64,000 nucleotides of DNA from Saccoglossus kowalevskii. Its lineage: Eukaryota; Hemichordata; Enteropneusta; Harrimaniidae. Positions within the stretch are counted from its first letter, which is position 1. Each line of letters begins with the position of its first letter. The DNA lies in assembly GCF_000003605.2 (NCBI RefSeq), contig NW_003150839.1:57888-121887 (forward strand). Reading direction: 5' to 3'. The notes under the pieces were generated by a model, which was not told where the DNA came from, did no database searches, and saw only the letters and a list, made by a program, of their open reading frames with translations. Positions 45,916 through 58,164 of the stretch are shown here, piece after piece. The position numbers and the translations under genes are program-made.

Positions 45916-45988
45916 AGCCCGCTATGAGATTCGAACTCATGACCCCTGGTTTACAAGACCAGTGCTCTAAACACTGAGCTAAGGAGGC
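45916..45988 (-). tRNA. trnT-UGU: tRNA-Thr(UGU) copy 80, weakened
   Basis: C5-C68 acceptor mismatch and G19 to T, losing the G19-C56 contact. Confidence 0.55.
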
Positions 45989-46497
45989 TAGTTGAACTCT
46001 TCAACATTCGTACGAAATTAAAATGGGTCACATTAATATGCTTGTATTGAGTAGTTTCAGTGGTTTTCAGACCGCAATTAACTGCAGGAGTTGCCTCAAT
46101 GAAAGTGCGAAATTGAGTTGAGTCAAAAAATTCGCTTGTCTTGATTGGTTTCAGTAACTCACTCATCGCCCATAAACATATAACATTGACTGGTTTGTTC
46201 ATCCAAGATGGGAAATTAGCTGTAGGAGTTGCCCTTATGAAATTCGAACTCATGGCCCCAGCTATAACCACAGAGCTACGGAGGCGGCTTGTAGCCTTGA
46301 AGATACCGTGTTGGAGTTGCCCCTAAGAAATTCGAAGTAATGGCTTCTATCTGAACCACAGAGCTAAGGAGGCGGCTTGCTTTGCAAATTAAGTCATATC
46401 AATGCGCCTGTCTTGATAAGTTTGAGTTACACACTCATTACACATAAACATGCAACATTGACTGGTATGTCAAACATTAAAAATTCTCTCTAGTGGA

Positions 46498-46570
46498 AGC
46501 CCCCTATGAGATTCGAACTCATGGCCGCTGGTTTACAAGACCAGTGCTCTAACCACTGAGCTAAGGAGGC
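46498..46570 (-). tRNA. trnT-UGU: tRNA-Thr(UGU) copy 81
   Basis: Variable loop changed to CGGCC (G44C, T47C). All stems pair. Confidence 0.82.
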
Positions 46571-47078
46571 TAGTTGGACTCTTCAACATTCGTACGAAAT
46601 TAAAATGAGTCACATTAATATGCTTGTATTGAGTGGTTTCAGTGGTTTTCAGACCGCAATTAACTGTTGGAGTTGCCTCAATGAAAGTGAGAAATTGAGT
46701 TGAGTCAAAAAATTCGCTTGTCTTGATTGGTTTCAGTAACTCACTCATCGCCCATAAACATACAACATTGACTGGTTTGTTCATCCAAGATGGAAAATTA
46801 GCTGTAGGAGTTGCCCTTATGAAATTCGAACTTATGGCCCCACTATAACCACGGAGCTAAGGATGCAGCTTGTAGCCTTGAAGATACCGTGTAGGAGTTG
46901 CCCCTAAGAAATTCAAAGTAATGGCTTCTGTCTTAACCATAGAGCTAAGGAGGCGGCTTGCATTGCAAATTGAGTCATATCAATGCGCCTGTCTTGATAA
47001 GTTTGAGTTACACACTCATTACACATAAACATGCAACATTGACTGGTATGTCAAACATTACAAATTCTCTCTAGTGGA

Positions 47079-47151
47079 AGCCCCCTATGAGATTCGAACT
47101 CATGACCCGTGGTGTACAAGACCAGTGCTCCAACCACTGAGCAAAGGAGGC
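47079..47151 (-). tRNA. trnT-UGU: tRNA-Thr(UGU) copy 82, weakened
   Basis: C27-C43 mismatch, A38 to C, A21 to G, A9 to T, and an interrupted terminator (TTTGT). Confidence 0.5.
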
Positions 47152-47660
47152 TAGTTGCACTCTTCAACATTCGTACGAAATTAAAATGAGTCACATTAAT
47201 ATGCTTGTATTGAGTGGTTTCAGTGGTTTTCAGACCGCAATTAACTGTAGGAGTTGCCTCAATGAAAGTGAGCAATTGAGTTGAGTCAAAAAATTCGTTT
47301 GTCTTGATTGGTTTCAGTAACTCACTCATCGCCCATAAACATACAACATTGACTGGTTTGTTCATCCAAGATGGGAAATAAGCTGTAGGAGTTGCCCTTA
47401 TGAAATTCGAACTCATGGCCCCCGCTATAACCACAGAGCTACGGAGGCGGCTTGTAGCCTTGAAGATACCGTGTTGGAGTTGCCCCTAAGAAATTCGAAG
47501 TAATGGCTTCTGTCTGAACCACAGAGCTAAGGAGGCGGCTTGCTTTGCAAATTAAGTCATATCAATGCGCCTGTCTTGATAAGTTTGAGTTACACACTCA
47601 TTACACATAAACATGCAACATTGACTGGTATGTCAAACATTAAAAATTCTCTCTAGTGGA

Positions 47661-47733
47661 AGCCCCCTATGAGATTCGAACTCATGACCCCTGGTTTACA
47701 AGACCAGTGCTCCAACCACTGAGCAAAGGAGGC
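47661..47733 (-). tRNA. trnT-UGU: tRNA-Thr(UGU) copy 83
   Basis: A21 to G and A9 to T. The stems are intact. Related to copies 79 and 82. Confidence 0.75.
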
Positions 47734-48241
47734 TAGTTGCACTCTTCAACATTCGTACGAAATTAAAATGAGTCACATTAATATGCTTGTATTGAGTGGT
47801 TTCAGTGGTTTTCAGACCGCAATTAACTGTAGGAGTTGCCTCAATGAAAGTGAGCAATTGAGTTGTGTCAACAAATTCGTTTGTCTTGATTGGTTTCAGT
47901 AACTCACTCATCGCCCATAAACATACAACATTGACTGGTTTGTTCATCCAAGATGGGAAATTAGCTGTAGGAGTTGCCCTTATGAAATTCGAGCTCATGG
48001 CCCCGCTATAACCACGGAGCTAAGGAGGCGGCTTGTAGCCTTGAAGATACCGTGTAGGAGTTGCCCCTAAGAAATTCGAAGTAATGGCTTCTGTCTTAAC
48101 CACAGAGCTAAGGAGGCGGCTTGCATTGCAAAGTGAGTCATATCAATGCGCCTGTCTTGATAAGTTTGAGTTACACACTCATTACACATAAACATGCAAC
48201 ATTGACTGGTATGTCAAACATTAAAAATTCTCTCTGGTGGA

Positions 48242-48314
48242 AGACCCCTATGAGATTCAAACTCATGACCCCTGATTTACAAGACCAGTGCTCTAACCAC
48301 TGAGCTAAGGAGGC
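48242..48314 (-). tRNA. trnT-UGU: tRNA-Thr(UGU) copy 84, weakened
   Basis: C2-U71 mismatch, C56 to T in the B box, and a G30-U40 wobble. Confidence 0.55.
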
Positions 48315-48822
48315 TAGTTGGACTCTTCAACATTGGTACGAAATTAAAATGAGTCACATTAATATGCTTGTATTGAGTGGTTTCAGTGGTTTTCAGACCG
48401 CAATTAACTGTAGGAGTTGCCTCAATGAAAGTGAGAAATTGATTTGAGTCAAAAAATTCGCTTGTCTTGATTGGTTTCAGTAACTCACTCATCGCCCATA
48501 AACATACAACATTGACTGGTTTGTTCATCCAAGATGGAAAATTAGCTGTAGGAGTTGCCCTTATGAAATTCGAACTCATGGCCCCGCTATAACCACGGAG
48601 CTAAGGAGGCGGCTTGTAGCCTTGAAGATACCGTGTAGGAGTTGCCCCTAAGAAATTCGAAGTAATGGCTTCTGTCTGAACCACAGAGCTAAGGAGGCGG
48701 CTTGCATTGCAAATTGACTCATATCAATGCGCCTGTCTTGATAAGTTTGAGTTACACACTCATTACACATAAACATGCAACATTGACTGGTATGTCAAAC
48801 ATTAAAAATTCTCTCTAGTGGA

Positions 48823-48895
48823 AGCCCCATATGAGATTCCAACTCATGGCCCCTGGTTTACAAGACCAGTGCTCTAACCACTGAGCTAAGGAGGC
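48823..48895 (-). pseudogene. tRNA-Thr(UGU) copy 85, C56 lost
   Basis: C56 to G, C6-U67 and T47 to C, identical to copy 70, 8300 bp away. Confidence 0.6.
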
Positions 48896-49403
48896 TAGTT
48901 GGATTCTTCAACAGTCGTACGAAATTAAAATGAGTCACATTAATATGCTTGTATTGAGTGGTTTCAGTGGTTTTCAGACTGCAATTAACTGTAGGAATTG
49001 CCTCAATGAAAGTGAGAAATTAAGTTGAGTCAAAAAATTAGCTTGTCTTGATTGGTTTCAGTAACTCACTCATCGCCCATAAACATACAACATTGACTGG
49101 TTTGTTCATCCAAGATGGGAAATTAGCTGTAGGAGTTGCCCTTATGAAATTCGAACTCATGGCCCCGCTATAACCACAGAGCTAAGGAGGCGGCTTGTAG
49201 CCTTGAAGATACCGTGTAGGAGTTGCCCCTATGAAATTCGAAGTAATGGCTTCTGTCTTAACCACAGAGCTAAGGAGGCGGCTTGCATTGCAAATTGAGT
49301 CATATCAATGCGCCTGTCTTGATAAGCTTGAGTTACACACTCATTACACATAAACATGCAACATTGACTGGTATGTCAAACATTAAAAATTCTCTCTTGT
49401 GGA

Positions 49404-49476
49404 AGACCCCTATGAGATTCGAACTCATATCCCCTGGTTTACAAGACCAGTGCTCTAACCACTGAGCTAAGAAGGC
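49404..49476 (-). tRNA. trnT-UGU: tRNA-Thr(UGU) copy 86, weakened
   Basis: C2-U71 mismatch, U5-G68 wobble, and C48 to T with T47 to A. Confidence 0.58.
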
Positions 49477-49984
49477 TAGTTGGAGTCTTCAACATTCGTA
49501 CTAAATTAAAATGAGTCACATTAATATGCTTGTATTGAGTGGTTTCAGTGGTTTTCAAACCGCAATTAACTGTTGGGGTTGCCTCAATGAAAGTGAGAAA
49601 TTGAGTTGAGTCAAAAAATTCGCTTGTCTTGATTGGTTTCAGTAACTCACTCATCGCCCATAAACATACAACATTGACTGGTTTGTTCATCCAAGATGGG
49701 AAATTAGCTGTAGGAGTTGCCCTTATGAAATTCGAACTCATGGCCCCGCTATAACCACAGAGCTAAGGAGGCGGCTTGTAGCCTTGAAGATACCGTGTAG
49801 GAGTTGCCCCTATGAAATTCGAAGTAATGGCTTCTGTCTTAACCACAGAGCTAAGGAGGCGGCTTGCATTGCAAATTGAGTCATATCAATGCGCCTGTCT
49901 TGATAAGTTTGAGTTACACACTCATTACACATAAACATGCAACATTGACTGGTATGTCAAACATTAAAAATTCTCTCTTGTGGA

Positions 49985-50057
49985 AGCCCCCTATGAGATT
50001 CGAACTCATGACCCCTGGTTTACAAGACCAGTGCTCTAACCACTGAGCTAAGGAGGC
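49985..50057 (-). tRNA. trnT-UGU: tRNA-Thr(UGU) copy 87, consensus
   Basis: Consensus body and T5 terminator. Confidence 0.93.
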
Positions 50058-50565
50058 TAGTTGGAGTCTTCAACATTCGTACGAAATTAAAATGAGTCAC
50101 ATTAATATGCTTCTATTGAGAGTGGTTTCAGTGGTTTTCAGACCGCAATTAACTGTAGGAGTTGCCTCAATGAAAGTGAGAATTGAGTTGAGTCAAAAAA
50201 TTCGCTTGTCTTGATTGGTTTCCGTAACTCACTCATCGCCCATAAACATACAACATTGACTGGTTTGTTCATCCAAGATGGAAAATTAGCTGTAGGAGTT
50301 GCCCTTATGAAATTCGAACTCATGGCCCATCTATAACCACGGAGCTAAGGAGACGGCTTGTAGCCTTGAAAATACCGTGCAGGAGTTGCCCCTAAGAAAT
50401 TCGAAGTAATGGATTCTGTTTTAACCACAGAGCTAAGGAGGCGACTTGATGGCAAATTGAGTCATATCAATGCGCCTGTCTTGATAAGTTTCAGTTACAC
50501 ACTCATTACACATAAACATGCAACATTGACTGGTATGTCAAACATTAAAAATTCTCTCTAGTGGT

Positions 50566-50638
50566 AGCCCCCTATGAGATTCGAACTCATGACCCCTGGT
50601 TAACAATTCCAGTGCTCTAACCACTGAGCTAAGGACGC
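50566..50638 (-). pseudogene. tRNA-Thr(UGU) copy 88, degraded
   Basis: G3-G70 clash, A31-A39 mismatch, and loop changes C32 to A and A37 to T. Anticodon TGT remains. Long-type 5' flank. Confidence 0.65.
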
Positions 50639-51159
50639 TACTTGGACTCTTCAACATTCGTACGAAATTAAAATGAGTCACATTAATATAAGCATATTAA
50701 TACAAGCGTATTGAGTGGATTCAGTGGTTTTCAGACCGCAATTAACTGTAGGAGTTGCCTCAATGAAAGTGAGAAATTGAGTTGAGTCAAAATATTCGCT
50801 TGTCTTGATTGGTTTCAGTAACGCACTCATCGCCCATAAACATACAACATTGACTGGTTTGTTCATCCAAGATGGAAAATTAGCTGTAGGAGTTGCCCTT
50901 ATGAAATTCGAACAAATGGCCCCGCTTAACCACGGAGCTAAGGAGGCGGCTTGCAGCCTTGAAGATACCGTGTAGGAGTTGCCCCTAAGAAATTCAAAGT
51001 AATGGCTTCTGTCTTAACCACAGAGCTAATGAGGCGGCTTTCATTGCAAATTGAGTCATATCAATGCGCATGTCTTGATAAGTTTGAGTTACACACTCAT
51101 TACACATAAACATGCAACATTGACTGGTATGTCAAACATTAAAAATTCTCTCTAGTGGT

Positions 51160-51232
51160 AGCCCCCTATGAGATTCGAACTCATGACCACTGGTTTACAA
51201 GACCAGTGCTCTAATCACTGAGCTAAGGAGGC
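51160..51232 (-). tRNA. trnT-UGU: tRNA-Thr(UGU) copy 89
   Basis: G19 to A and G44 to T. Body and spacer match copy 2. Confidence 0.65.
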
Positions 51233-51738
51233 TAGTTGGAGTCATCAACATTCGTACGAAATTAAAATGAGTCACATTAATATGCTTGTATTGAGTGGTT
51301 TCAGTGGTATTCAGACCGCAATTAACTGTAGGAGTTGCCTCAATGAAAGTGAGAAATTGAGTTGAGTCAAACAATTCGCTTGTCTTGATTGGTTTCAGTA
51401 ACTCACTCATCGCCCATAAACATACAACATTGACTGGTTTGTTCATCCAAGATGGAAAATTAGCTGCAGGAGTTGCCCTTATGAAATTCGAACAAATGGC
51501 CCCGCTTAACCACGGAGCTAAGGAGGCGGCTTGCAGCCTTGAAGATACCGTGCAGGAGTTGCCCCTAAGAAATTCGAAGTAATGGCTTCTGTTTTAACCA
51601 CAGAGCTAAGGAGGCGGCTTGAATGCAAATTGAGTCATATCAATGCGCCTGTCTTGATAAGTTTCAGTTACACACTCATTACACATAAACATGCAACATT
51701 GACTGGTATGTCAAACATTAAAAATTCTCTCTAGTGGC

Positions 51739-51811
51739 AGCCCCCTATGAGATTCGAACTCATGACACCTGGTTTACAAGACCAGTGCTCTAACCACTGA
51801 GCTAAGGAGGC
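51739..51811 (-). tRNA. trnT-UGU: tRNA-Thr(UGU) copy 90
   Basis: G45 to T only, as in copy 8, with the same S2 and R3 variants. Confidence 0.87.
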
Positions 51812-52319
51812 TAGTTGGACTCTTCAAAATTCGTACGACATTAAAATGAGTCACATTAATATGATTGTATTGAGTGGTTTCAGTGGTTTTCAATCTGCAA
51901 TTAACTGTAGGAGTTGCCTCAATGAAAGTGAGAATTTGAGTTGAGTCAAAAAAGTCGCTTGACTTGATTGGTTTCAGTAACTCACTCATCGCCCATAAAC
52001 ATACAACATTGACTGGTTTGTTCATCCAAGATGGGAAATTAGCTGTAAGAGTTGCCTTTATGAAATTCGAACTCATGGCCCCGCTATAACCACAGAGCTA
52101 AGGAGGCGGCTTGTAGACTTAAAGATACCGTGTAGGAGTTGCCCCTAAGAAATTCGAAGTAATGGCTTCTGTCTTAACCACAGAGCTAAGGAGGCGGCTT
52201 GCATTGCAAATTGAGTCATATCAATGCGCCTGTCTTGATAAGTTTGAGTTACACACTCATTACACATAAACATGCAACATTGACTGGTATGTCAAACATT
52301 AAAAATTCGCTCTAGTGGA

Positions 52320-52392
52320 AGCCCCCTATGAGATTCGAACTCATGACCCCTGGTTTACAAGACCAGTGCTCTAACCACTGAGCTAAGGAGGC
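52320..52392 (-). tRNA. trnT-UGU: tRNA-Thr(UGU) copy 91, consensus
   Basis: Consensus body. Unit matches that of copy 26. Confidence 0.92.
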
Positions 52393-52900
52393 TAGTTGGA
52401 CTCTTCAACATTCGTACGAAATCAAAATGAGTCACATTAATATGCTTGTATTGAGTGGTTTCAGTGGTTTTCAATCTGCAATTAACTGTAGGAGTTGCCT
52501 CAATGAAAGTGATAATTTGAGTTGAGTCAAAAAAGTCGCTTGACTTGATTGGTTTCAGTAACTCACTCATCGCCCATAAACATACAACATTGACTGGTTT
52601 GTTCATCCAAGATGGGAAATTAGCTGTAGGAGTTGCCTTTATGAAATTCGAACTCAAGGCCCCGCTATAACCACAGAGCTAAGGAGGCGGCTTGTAGCCT
52701 TAAAGATACCGTGTAGGAGTTGCCCCTAAGAAATTCGAAGTAATGGCTTCTGTCTTAACCACAGAGCTAAGGTGGCGGCTTGCATTGCAAATTGAGTCAT
52801 ATCAATGCGCCTGTCTTGAAAAGTTTGAGTTACACACTCATTACACATAAACATGCAACATTGACTGGTATGTCAAACATTAAAAATTCTCTCTTGTGGA

Positions 52901-52973
52901 AGCCCCCTATGAGATTCGAACTCATGACTCCTGGTTTACAAGACCAGTGCTCTAACCACTGAGCTAAGGAGGC
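52901..52973 (-). tRNA. trnT-UGU: tRNA-Thr(UGU) copy 92
   Basis: G45 to A only, as in copy 27, but here with the long-type 5' flank. Confidence 0.88.
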
Positions 52974-53020
52974 TAGTTGGACTCTTCAACATTCGTACGA
53001 AATTAAAATGAGTCACATTA

Positions 53021-53046
53021 ATATAAGCTTATTAATACAAGCGTAT
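53021..53046. repeat. long-type S2 with 13-14 bp palindromic insertion (example)
   Basis: Here ATATGCTTGTATTGAG of the short-type S2 is replaced by ATATAAGCTTATTAATACAA followed by GCGTAT, which contains the inverted form of the original (AATACAAGC). The same long type lies right of copies 1, 5, 7, 14, 16, 18, 28, 38, 42, 46, 57, 62, 72, 88 and 92, with TAAGCATATTAATA or TAAGCTTATTAATA, and explains their 593-596 bp units. Confidence 0.7.
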
Positions 53047-53496
53047 AGAGTGGATTCAGTGGTTTTCAGACTGCAATTAACTGTAGGAGTTGCCTCAATG
53101 AAAGTGAGAAATTGAGTTGAGTAAAAAAATTCGTTTGTCTTGATTGGTTTCAGTAACTCACTCATCGCCCATAAACATACAACATTGACTGGTTTGTTCA
53201 TCCAAGATGGGAAATTAGCTGTAGGAGTTGCCCTTATGAAATTCGAACTCATGGCCCCCGCTATAACCACAGAGCTAAGGAGGCGGCTTGCAGCCTTGAA
53301 GATACCGTGTAGGAGTTGCCCCTAAGAAATTCGAAGTAATGGCTTCTGTCTTAACCACAGAGCTAAGGAGGCGGCTTGCATTGCAAATTGAGTCATATCA
53401 ATGCGCCTGTCTTGATAAGTTTGAGTTACACACTCATTACACATAAACATGCAACATTGACTGGTATGTCAAACATTAAAAATTCTCTCTAGTGGT

Positions 53497-53569
53497 AGCC
53501 CCCTATGAGATTCGAACAAATGACCCCTGGTTTACAAGACCAGTGCTCTAGCCACTGAGCTAAGTAGGC
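53497..53569 (-). pseudogene. tRNA-Thr(UGU) copy 93, degraded
   Basis: T51 and T52 mismatches in the T stem as in copy 1, A5-G68 clash, and T20 to C. Confidence 0.62.
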
Positions 53570-54077
53570 TAGTTGGACTCTTCAACATTCGTACGAAATT
53601 AAAATGAGTCACATTAATATGCTTGTATTGAGTGGTTTCAGTGGTTTTCAGACCGCAATTAACTGTAGGAGTTGCCTCAATGAAAGTGAGAAATTGAGTT
53701 GAGTCAAAAAAAACGCTTGTCTTGATTGGTTTCAGTAACTCACTCATCGCCCATAAACATACAACATTGACTGGTTTGTTCATCCAAGATGGAAAATTAG
53801 CTGTAGGAGTTGCCCTTATGAAATTCGAACTCATGGCCCCGCTATAACCACGGAGCGAAGGAGACGGCTTGTAGCCTTGAAGATACCGTGTAGGAGTTGC
53901 CCCTAAGAAATTCGAAGTAATGGCTTCTGTCTTAACCACAGAGCTAAGGAGGCGGCTTGCATTGCAAATTGAGTCATATCAATGCGCCTGTCTTGATAAG
54001 TTTGAGTTACACACTCATTACACATAAACATGCAACATTGACTGGTATGTCAAACATTAAAAATTCTCTCTAGTGGA

Positions 54078-54150
54078 AGCCCCCTATGAGATTCGAACTC
54101 ATGACCCCTGGTTTACAAGACCAGTGCTCTAACCACTGAGCTAAGGAGGC
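54078..54150 (-). tRNA. trnT-UGU: tRNA-Thr(UGU) copy 94, consensus
   Basis: Consensus body and T5 terminator. Confidence 0.93.
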
Positions 54151-54658
54151 TAGTTGGACTCTTCAACATTCGTACGAAATTAATATGAGTCACATTAATA
54201 TGCTTGTATTGAGTGGTTTCAGTGGTTTTCAGACCGCAATTAACTGTAGGAGTTGCCTCAATGAAAGTGCGAAATTGAGTTGAGTGAAAAATTCGCTTGT
54301 CTTGATTGGTTTCAGTAACTCACTCATCGCCCATAAACATATAACATTGACTGGTTTGTTCATCCAAGATGGGAAATTAACTGTAGGAGTTGCCCTTATG
54401 AAATTCGAACTCATGGCCCCCGCTATAACCACAGAGCTACGGAGGCGGCTTGTAGCCTTGAAGATACCGTGTAGGAGTTGCCCCTAAGAAATTCGAAGTA
54501 ATGGCTTCTGTCTTAACCACAGAGCTAAGGAGGCGGCTTGCATTGCAAAATAAGTCATATCAATGCGCCTGTCTTGATAAGTTTGAGTTACACACTCATT
54601 ACACATAAACATGCATCATTGACTGGTATGTCAAACATTAAAAATTCTCTCTAGTGGA

Positions 54659-54731
54659 AGCCCCCTATGAGATTCGAACTCATGACCCCTGGTTTACAAG
54701 ACCAGTGCTCTAACCACTGAGCTAAGGAGGC
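54659..54731 (-). tRNA. trnT-UGU: tRNA-Thr(UGU) copy 95, consensus
   Basis: Consensus body. 5' flank palindrome altered to TTCATACGAA. Confidence 0.92.
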
Positions 54732-55240
54732 TAGCTGGACTCTTCGACATTCATACGAAATTAAAATGAGTCACATTAATATGCTTGTATTGAGGGGTTT
54801 CAGTGGTTTTCAGACCGCAGTTAACTGTAGGAGTTGCCTCAATGAAATTGAGAAATTGAGTTGAGTTAAAAAAAACGCTTGTCTTGATTGGTTTCAGTAA
54901 CTCACTCATCGCCCATAAACATACAACATTGACTGGTTTGTTCATCGAAGATGGGAAATTAGCTGTAGGAGTTGCCCAAATGAAATTCGAACTCATGGCC
55001 CCCGCTATAACCACAGAGCTACGGAGGCGGCTTGTAGCCTTGAAGATACCGTGTAGGAGTTGCCCCTAAGAAATTCGAAGTAATGGCTTCTGTCTTAACC
55101 ACAGAGCTAAGGAGGCGGCTTGCATTGCAAATTGAGTCATATCAATGCGCCTGTCTTGATAAGTTTGAGTTACACACTCATTACACATAAACATGCAACA
55201 TTGACTGGTATGTCACACATTAAAAATTCTCTCTAGTGAA

Positions 55241-55295
55241 AGCCCCCTATGAGATTCGAACCAGACCAGTGCTCTAACCACTGAGCTAAGGAGGC
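55241..55295 (-). pseudogene. tRNA-Thr copy 96, 18-nt anticodon-arm deletion
   Basis: 55-nt deleted form, as in copies 15, 19, 25 and 100. Confidence 0.9.
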
Positions 55296-55803
55296 TAGTT
55301 GGACTCTTCAACATTCGTACGAAATTAAAATGAGTCACATTAATATGCTTGTATTGAGTGGTTTCAGTGGTTTTCAGACCGCAATTAACTGTAGGAGTTG
55401 CCTCAATGAAAGTGAGAAATTGAGTTGAGTCAAAAAATTCGCTTGTCTTGATTGGTTTCAGTAACTCACTCATCGCCCATAAACATACAACATTGACTGG
55501 TTTGTTCATCCAAGATGGAAAATTAGCTGCAGGAGTTGCCCTTATGAAATCCGAACTCATGGCACCACTATAACCACTGAGCTAAGGAGGCAGCTTGTAG
55601 CCTTGAAGATACCGTGTAGGAGTTGCCCCTAAGAATTTCGAAGTAATGGCTTCTGTTTTAACCACAGAGCTAAGGAGGCGGCTTGCATTGCAAATTGACT
55701 CATATCAATGCGCCTGTCTTGATAAGTTTGAGTTACACACTCATTACACATAAACATGCAACATTGACTGGTATGTCAAACATTAAAAATTCTCTCTAGT
55801 GGA

Positions 55804-55876
55804 AGCCCCCTATGAGATTCGAACTCATGACCCCTGGTTTACAAGACCAGTGCTCTAACCACTGAGCTAAGGAGGC
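55804..55876 (-). tRNA. trnT-UGU: tRNA-Thr(UGU) copy 97, consensus
   Basis: Consensus body. The flank reads TTCGTACAAA, breaking the palindrome. Confidence 0.92.
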
Positions 55877-56365
55877 TAGTTGGACTCTTCAACATTCGTA
55901 CAAAATTAAAATGAGTCACATTAATATGCTTCTATTGAGTGGTTTCAGTGGTTTTCAGACCGCAATTAACTGTAGGAGTTGCCTCAATGAAAGTGCGAAA
56001 TTGAGTTGAGTCAAAAATTCGCTTGTCTTGATTGGTTTCAGTAACTCACTCATCGCCCATAAACATATAACATTGACTGGTTTGTTCATCCAAGATGGGA
56101 AATTAGCTGTAGGAGTTGCCCTTATGAAATTCGAACTCATGGCCCCGCTATAACCACGGAGCTAAGGAGGCGGCTTGCAGCCTTGAAGATACCGTGCAGG
56201 AGTTGCCCATAAGAATTTCGAAGTAATGGCTTCTGTTTTAACCACAGAGCTATGAGGCGGCTTGCATTGCAAATTGACTCATATCAATGCGCCTGTCTTG
56301 ATAAGTTTGAGTTACACACTCATTAAACATAAACATGTCAAATATTTAAAATTCTCTCTAGTGGA

Positions 56366-56438
56366 AGCCCCCTATGAGATTCGAACTCATGACCACTGGT
56401 TTACAAGACCAGTGCTCTAACCACTGAGCTAAGGAGGC
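56366..56438 (-). tRNA. trnT-UGU: tRNA-Thr(UGU) copy 98
   Basis: Only G44 to T in the variable loop. T4 terminator in a shortened S1. Confidence 0.87.
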
Positions 56439-56946
56439 TAGTTGAACTCTTCAACATTCGTACGAAATTAAAATGAGTCACATTAATATGCTTGTATTGA
56501 GTGGTTTCAGTGGTTTTCAGACCGCAATTAACTGTAGGAGTTGCCTCAATGAAAGTGCGAAATTGAGTTGAGTCAAAAATTCGCTTGTCTTGATTGGTTT
56601 CAGTAACTCACTCATCGCCCATAAACATATAACATTGACTGGTTTGTTCATCCAAGATGGGAAATTAGCTGTAGGAGTTGCCCTTATGAAATTCGAACTC
56701 ATGGCCCCCGCTATAACCACAGAGCTACGGAGGCGGCTTGTAGCCTTGAAGATACCGTGTAGGAGTTGCCCCTAAGAAATTCGAAGTAATGGCTTCTGTC
56801 TTAACCACAGAGCTAAGGAGGCGGCTTGCATTGCAAATTAAGTCATATCAATGCGCCTGTCTTGATAAGTTTGAGTTACACACTCATTACACATAAACAT
56901 GCAACATTGACTGGTATGTCAAACATTAAAAATTCTCTCTAGTGGA

Positions 56947-57019
56947 AGCCCCCTATGAGATTCGAACTCATGACCCCTGGTTTACAAGACCAGTGCTCTA
57001 ACCACTGAGCTAAGGAGGC
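56947..57019 (-). tRNA. trnT-UGU: tRNA-Thr(UGU) copy 99, consensus
   Basis: Consensus body. Flank palindrome TTCATACGAA as in copies 24, 74 and 95. Confidence 0.92.
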
Positions 57020-57528
57020 TAGTTGGACTCTTCGACATTCATACGAAATTAAAATGTGTCACATTAATATGCTTGTATTGAGTGGTTTCAGTGGTTTTCA
57101 GACCGCAGTTAACTGTAGGAGTTGCCTCAATGAAAGTGAGAAATTGAGTTGAGTTAAAAAAAACGCTTGTCTTGATTGGTTTCAGTAACTCACTCATCGC
57201 CCATAAACATACAACATTGACTGGTTTGTTCATCGAAGATGGGAAATTAGCTGTAGGAGTTGCCCAAATGAAATTCGAACTCATGGCCCCCGCTATAACC
57301 ACAGAGCTACGGAGGCGGCTTGTAGCCTTGAAGATACCATGTAGGAGTTGCCCCTAAGAAATTCGAAGTAATGGCTTCTGTCTTAACCACAGAGCTAAGG
57401 AGGCGGCTTGCATTGCAAATTGAGTCATATCAATGCGCCTGTCTTGATAAGTTTGAGTTACACACTCATTACACATAAACATGCAACATTGACTGGTATG
57501 TCACACATTAAAAATTCTCTCTAGTGAA

Positions 57529-57583
57529 AGCCCCCTATGAGATTCGAACCAGACCAGTGCTCTAACCACTGAGCTAAGGAGGC
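57529..57583 (-). pseudogene. tRNA-Thr copy 100, 18-nt anticodon-arm deletion
   Basis: 55-nt deleted form, exactly 2288 bp from copy 96. Confidence 0.9.
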
Positions 57584-58091
57584 TAGTTGGACTCTTCAAC
57601 ATTCGTACGAAATTAAAATGAGTCACATTAATATGCTTGTATTGAGTGGTTTCAGTGGTTTTCAGACCGCAATTAACTGTTGGAGTTGCCTCAATGAAAG
57701 TGAGAAATTGAGTTGAGTCAAAAAATTTGCTTGTCTTGATTGGTTTCAGTAACTCACTCATCGCCCATAAACATACAACATTGACTGGTTTGTTCATCCA
57801 AGATGGAAAATTAGCTGCAGGAGTTGCCCTTATGAAATCCGAACTCATGGCCCCGCTATAACCACTGAGCTAAGGAGGCAGCTTGTAGCCTTGAAGATAC
57901 CGTGTAGGAGTTGCCCCTAAGAATTTCGAAGTAATGGCTTCTGTTTTAACCACAGAGCTAAGGAGGCGGCTTGCATTGCAAATTGACTCATATCAATGCG
58001 CCTGTCTTGATAAGTTTGAGTTACACACTCATTACACATAAACATGCAACATTGACTGGTATGTCAAACATTAAAAATTCTCTCTAGTGGA

Positions 58092-58164
58092 AGCCCCCTA
58101 TGAGATTCGAACTCATGACCCCTGGTTTACAAGACCAGTGCTCTAACCACTGAGCTAAGGAGGC
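58092..58164 (-). tRNA. trnT-UGU: tRNA-Thr(UGU) copy 101, consensus
   Basis: Consensus body and T5 terminator. Confidence 0.93.

Noticed and set aside
53532-53939. Longest open frame, 135 codons, minus strand
   Set aside because: The same shadow frame extended upstream into R2 and R1 by a base change. It has no coding signature and no equivalent in neighbouring units.
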